A DNA stretch of 7,970 nucleotides from DASZHA01 sp049644325 (GTDB lineage Bacteria > Chloroflexota > Dormibacteria > DASZGP01): the NCBI GenBank assembly GCA_049644325.1, contig JBARRR010000154.1, positions 1-7,970 of the forward strand, read 5' to 3'. This document shows positions 7,201-7,970 of this stretch, in pieces. Under the pieces are notes generated by a model that was given only the letters and a program-made list of their open reading frames with translations, was not told where the DNA came from and made no database searches. The translations under genes were made by a program, and so were the position numbers. Positions within the stretch are counted from its first letter, which is position 1, and the number at the start of each line of letters is the position of its first letter.

Positions 7201-7278
7201 GGCCTGGCAGGGGCAATCGCGGTCGTGGGCATCGGCAGGCGGCGCCGGCGGAGGAAACGGGCCGGAGTTTCGGCCTAG
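4207..7278 (+). CDS. Secreted penicillin-acylase-family Ntn hydrolase with an LPxTG cell-wall anchor
   Basis: This 1023-residue preproenzyme belongs to the penicillin G acylase / AHL acylase group, which hydrolyses N-acyl amide bonds after self-cleavage into alpha and beta chains. Residues 1-45 are a signal peptide (cut after APALA). A region of about 90 residues (46-135) precedes the family start. Alpha-chain hallmarks are NVTIIRDKQFGVPHIYGD (142-159) and YGAGYATGEDRLF (166-178). The beta chain should begin at Ser400 in VLSNALLVDAKHSASGRP, the N-terminal nucleophile. MGPQVGYYAP (419-428) places Gln422 at beta position 23, as in E. coli penicillin G acylase; many AHL acylases have His there. 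AWSATSADTD (464-473) and SWNNKP (664-669) match the oxyanion regions. The C-terminus carries LPNTG (983-987), a hydrophobic helix and RRRRRRKR. The ATG at 4207 is chosen because the signal peptide follows it and the -10 box ends 6 bases upstream; an in-frame ATG at 3994 lies inside the divergent gene and adds only Arg/Ser-rich shadow sequence. The substrate is unknown: beta-lactams, acyl-homoserine lactones, lipopeptides or other N-acyl amino compounds are possible. Confidence 0.92.
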   Translation: MRFGAGPGGNRAHHGEGGGARYAVLALFAVAVAMLALSSVAPALADVTAYRANDYGNVLNILPAGAAGNATALQAAPWLPMSPLTKTYPPHFQDQYDMYQNLLYATPGLQDSALTKYYKDASFGVQPQQVESIETLTTADGNVTIIRDKQFGVPHIYGDTVQAMAYGAGYATGEDRLFLIDVLRHYGSGHLSELVGPSCGNQQMDHDQLQLTGYTQQDKDNQLAHIDSLGAIGHEGRTMIHSYVGGINQFIGDLSNPLSSKFGQMPVEYPLATGSPVPGAWKDSDIIDIASLVGGIFGKGGGDEVASGHLLQFLQTKFPGNSGQDALAMFRDFHEVNDPNAPTVVTDKSFPYELQGPVSSKNAFTDPAAAVTDPSPGAVHPDCEGYVSFLQNFHLPTVLSNALLVDAKHSASGRPIAVMGPQVGYYAPQILQEVDLHAPDYDARGASFPGTSFIVELGRGQDYAWSATSADTDVVDQRLLEMCPNQGAAPDNKYYKLNGACVKMDYHDDVETALTKPGGMGVIITLHHAIYRNNPADPVQGVVLGFTKTPGAQPIDVAIVSQRSTYQHELDSAEGFLRWQHPSLTHDAQSWQEGAAKIGYTFNWFYADNQDIAYYVSGHDPIRPSNLDATLPTWGGRADTNWTGFLADNAHPNEINPPQGFLSSWNNKPAPQFGASDATYGFGPIFRQRTLADNITQQFALHNNQITRANLVDAMEQGASVDLTGARVEPELEAYLASAGLSLDPATTGAMMTHLHGWVANGAHRIRAQHGDAEYNDASGVATMDELNPKLISAVFNSVFCANPASCTPAEEFSIRGLPAGYNKLPMGFTDLPSGRNGSSYDGGWEGYMWKVLRQLRGAAVAQPFSAEMMSHVCTGGAAACPGKILQAITDTYNAMKTANGGSANVGGWTKNDNLVFCASNSCPTQMPAYDNISFTVAGLISQPDMDWQNRPTFQQVVDFPSHRARNTGTQATVVSDAATGSLPNTGAQRDVSAAALAGLAGAIAVVGIGRRRRRRKRAGVSA
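7153..7275 (+). other. Cell-wall sorting signal (LPNTG, hydrophobic helix, Arg/Lys tail)
   Basis: The acylase ends with LPNTG (codons 7153-7167), a 19-residue hydrophobic stretch (about 992-1010) and RRRRRRKR followed by AGVSA. The spacing of 37 residues from motif to C-terminus is typical for substrates of class A-type sortases, which cut after Thr and join the protein to peptidoglycan. No sortase gene is in the window, so one must be encoded elsewhere if the signal works. Confidence 0.85.
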
Positions 7279-7970
7279 GTAACCCTGGCGGCGACCTTGG
7301 CGGCGTCGCGGATCGACGCGCGGGCCGCTCGTTTGACCGGCCGGATGCCAGCGGCGCGTTCCAGGTTCTCGACTCCGACCAAAACGCCCCGGGAGAGCAC
7401 GGCGAGGTCGGGAAAGCCGTCGTAGTCGCCGACGATGCCGAAGTACATGCCGCCGTTGTAGCTGGCGACACAGAAGACCACCCCCAGGTTGGCAGCTACC
7501 GGCAGCAACGGGTAGGCCTCCAACAGCCTGGCTCCGCCGGTGTACACCGGCACCTGGACGCCCGGAACATTGGACACCACCAGGTTGATCATGCGCTGGC
7601 TGCCGAACTCCAGCTGGCCCGCCAGCGAGTGCAGCAACGCCGGGGCCCACGAGGTCAGCTCCATCACCGTGCCGGAGGCGTCGGCCTGCTTCTTCTCCTT
7701 GAGGTCGCCCATGGCTCGATGGACCGCGCCTAGGCGGCTGCGCGCCGGCATCCGCCCCACGGGCAGCTCCATGAACATCGCCGCCACCCGGTTTCCCAGG
7801 GCGGCCTTCTGGCTCTCGTCGCGAACCGAGACCGGCACCATGATGCGGTAGGTGAGGTCAGGGTCGGTGTCGACGCCACGGTGCTCGAGGAAGGCGCGGA
7901 CGGACTCCCCCACGGCGGCCAGGACGACGTCGTTGACGGTCCCACCGAGCACGTTCTTGATCGCCTTGAG
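7275..7970 (-). CDS. Wax ester synthase / diacylglycerol acyltransferase (WS/DGAT), C-terminal part
   Basis: The gene enters from the right edge; 231 C-terminal residues are visible and the frame stays open to base 7970 (LKAIKNVLGGTVNDVVLAAV at the edge), so the GTG at 7952 is an internal Val, not a start. WS/DGAT enzymes join fatty acyl-CoA to fatty alcohols or diacylglycerol to make storage wax esters or triacylglycerol. The visible part matches the family's C-terminal domain: TVNDVVLA (11-18), a GNRVAAMFMELPVG block (58-71), NLVVSNVPGVQVPVYTGGAR (129-148), then PLLPVAANLGVVFCVASYNG and YFGIVGDYDGFPDL. The catalytic HHxxxDG motif lies in the N-terminal half, outside the window, so activity cannot be judged. 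The C-terminus is a basic helix rich in Arg/Lys/Ala. The TAG stop overlaps the acylase stop on the other strand by 4 bp, leaving no room for a terminator between them. Confidence 0.9.
   Translation of the reverse strand, partial: LKAIKNVLGGTVNDVVLAAVGESVRAFLEHRGVDTDPDLTYRIMVPVSVRDESQKAALGNRVAAMFMELPVGRMPARSRLGAVHRAMGDLKEKKQADASGTVMELTSWAPALLHSLAGQLEFGSQRMINLVVSNVPGVQVPVYTGGARLLEAYPLLPVAANLGVVFCVASYNGGMYFGIVGDYDGFPDLAVLSRGVLVGVENLERAAGIRPVKRAARASIRDAAKVAARVT

Noticed and set aside
7239..7262. Arg-rich run as a nucleic-acid-binding motif in the acylase
   Set aside because: Its position directly after a hydrophobic helix and an LPNTG motif makes it the positively charged stop-transfer tail of a sorting signal.
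6541..7650. A 369-codon minus-strand open frame spanning the acylase end and the WS/DGAT end
   Set aside because: It crosses two genes supported by family motifs in other frames and has no coherent domain of its own.
7950..7952. GTG as the start of the WS/DGAT gene
   Set aside because: The frame remains open to the window edge and the upstream codons (LKAIKN) continue the family sequence, so this is an internal valine in a gene cut by the edge.

Overview
This GC-rich window reads as a densely packed chromosomal segment from a high-GC, probably monoderm bacterium (Actinomycetota or a neighbouring high-GC lineage such as Dormibacterota/Chloroflexota). The grounds are strong G/C third-position bias, a textbook LPxTG cell-wall sorting signal, a wax-ester/diacylglycerol acyltransferase, and a promoter that appears to drive a leaderless mRNA. 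The lineage is an inference. No RNA genes, insertion sequences, CRISPR arrays or integrases were seen, and no gene-free stretch exceeds about 70 bases.

Layout. Positions 1-4136 carry four minus-strand genes in a row, probably one operon. In transcription order they are: a large secreted, membrane-tethered protein of unknown function (4136-2208), a membrane protein with a potassium-channel-like pore loop (2168-1047), a branched-chain amino-acid-type ABC permease of the LivH family (1039-65), and the first codons of a further gene, probably the partner permease LivM (65 to the window edge). Gaps are 39 bp, 7 bp and a 1-base overlap.

A 70-bp divergent intergenic region (4137-4206) separates this cluster from a plus-strand gene (4207-7278). 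That gene encodes a 1023-residue secreted penicillin-acylase-family Ntn hydrolase ending in LPNTG, a hydrophobic helix and an Arg-rich tail, so it is predicted to be sortase-anchored to the cell wall. It meets tail-to-tail, sharing a CTAG stop tetranucleotide, a minus-strand gene (7970-7275, 5' end outside the window) encoding the C-terminal half of a WS/DGAT acyltransferase.

The most interesting points are the wall-anchored acylase, the divergently transcribed secreted protein with a near-identical but altered LPNTL tail, and the channel-like gene between it and the permease genes. A cautious model is a cell-surface system that cleaves an N-acylated substrate outside the cell and imports one product through the Liv-type transporter. 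The substrate cannot be read from the sequence, and the link between the divergent units is inference.
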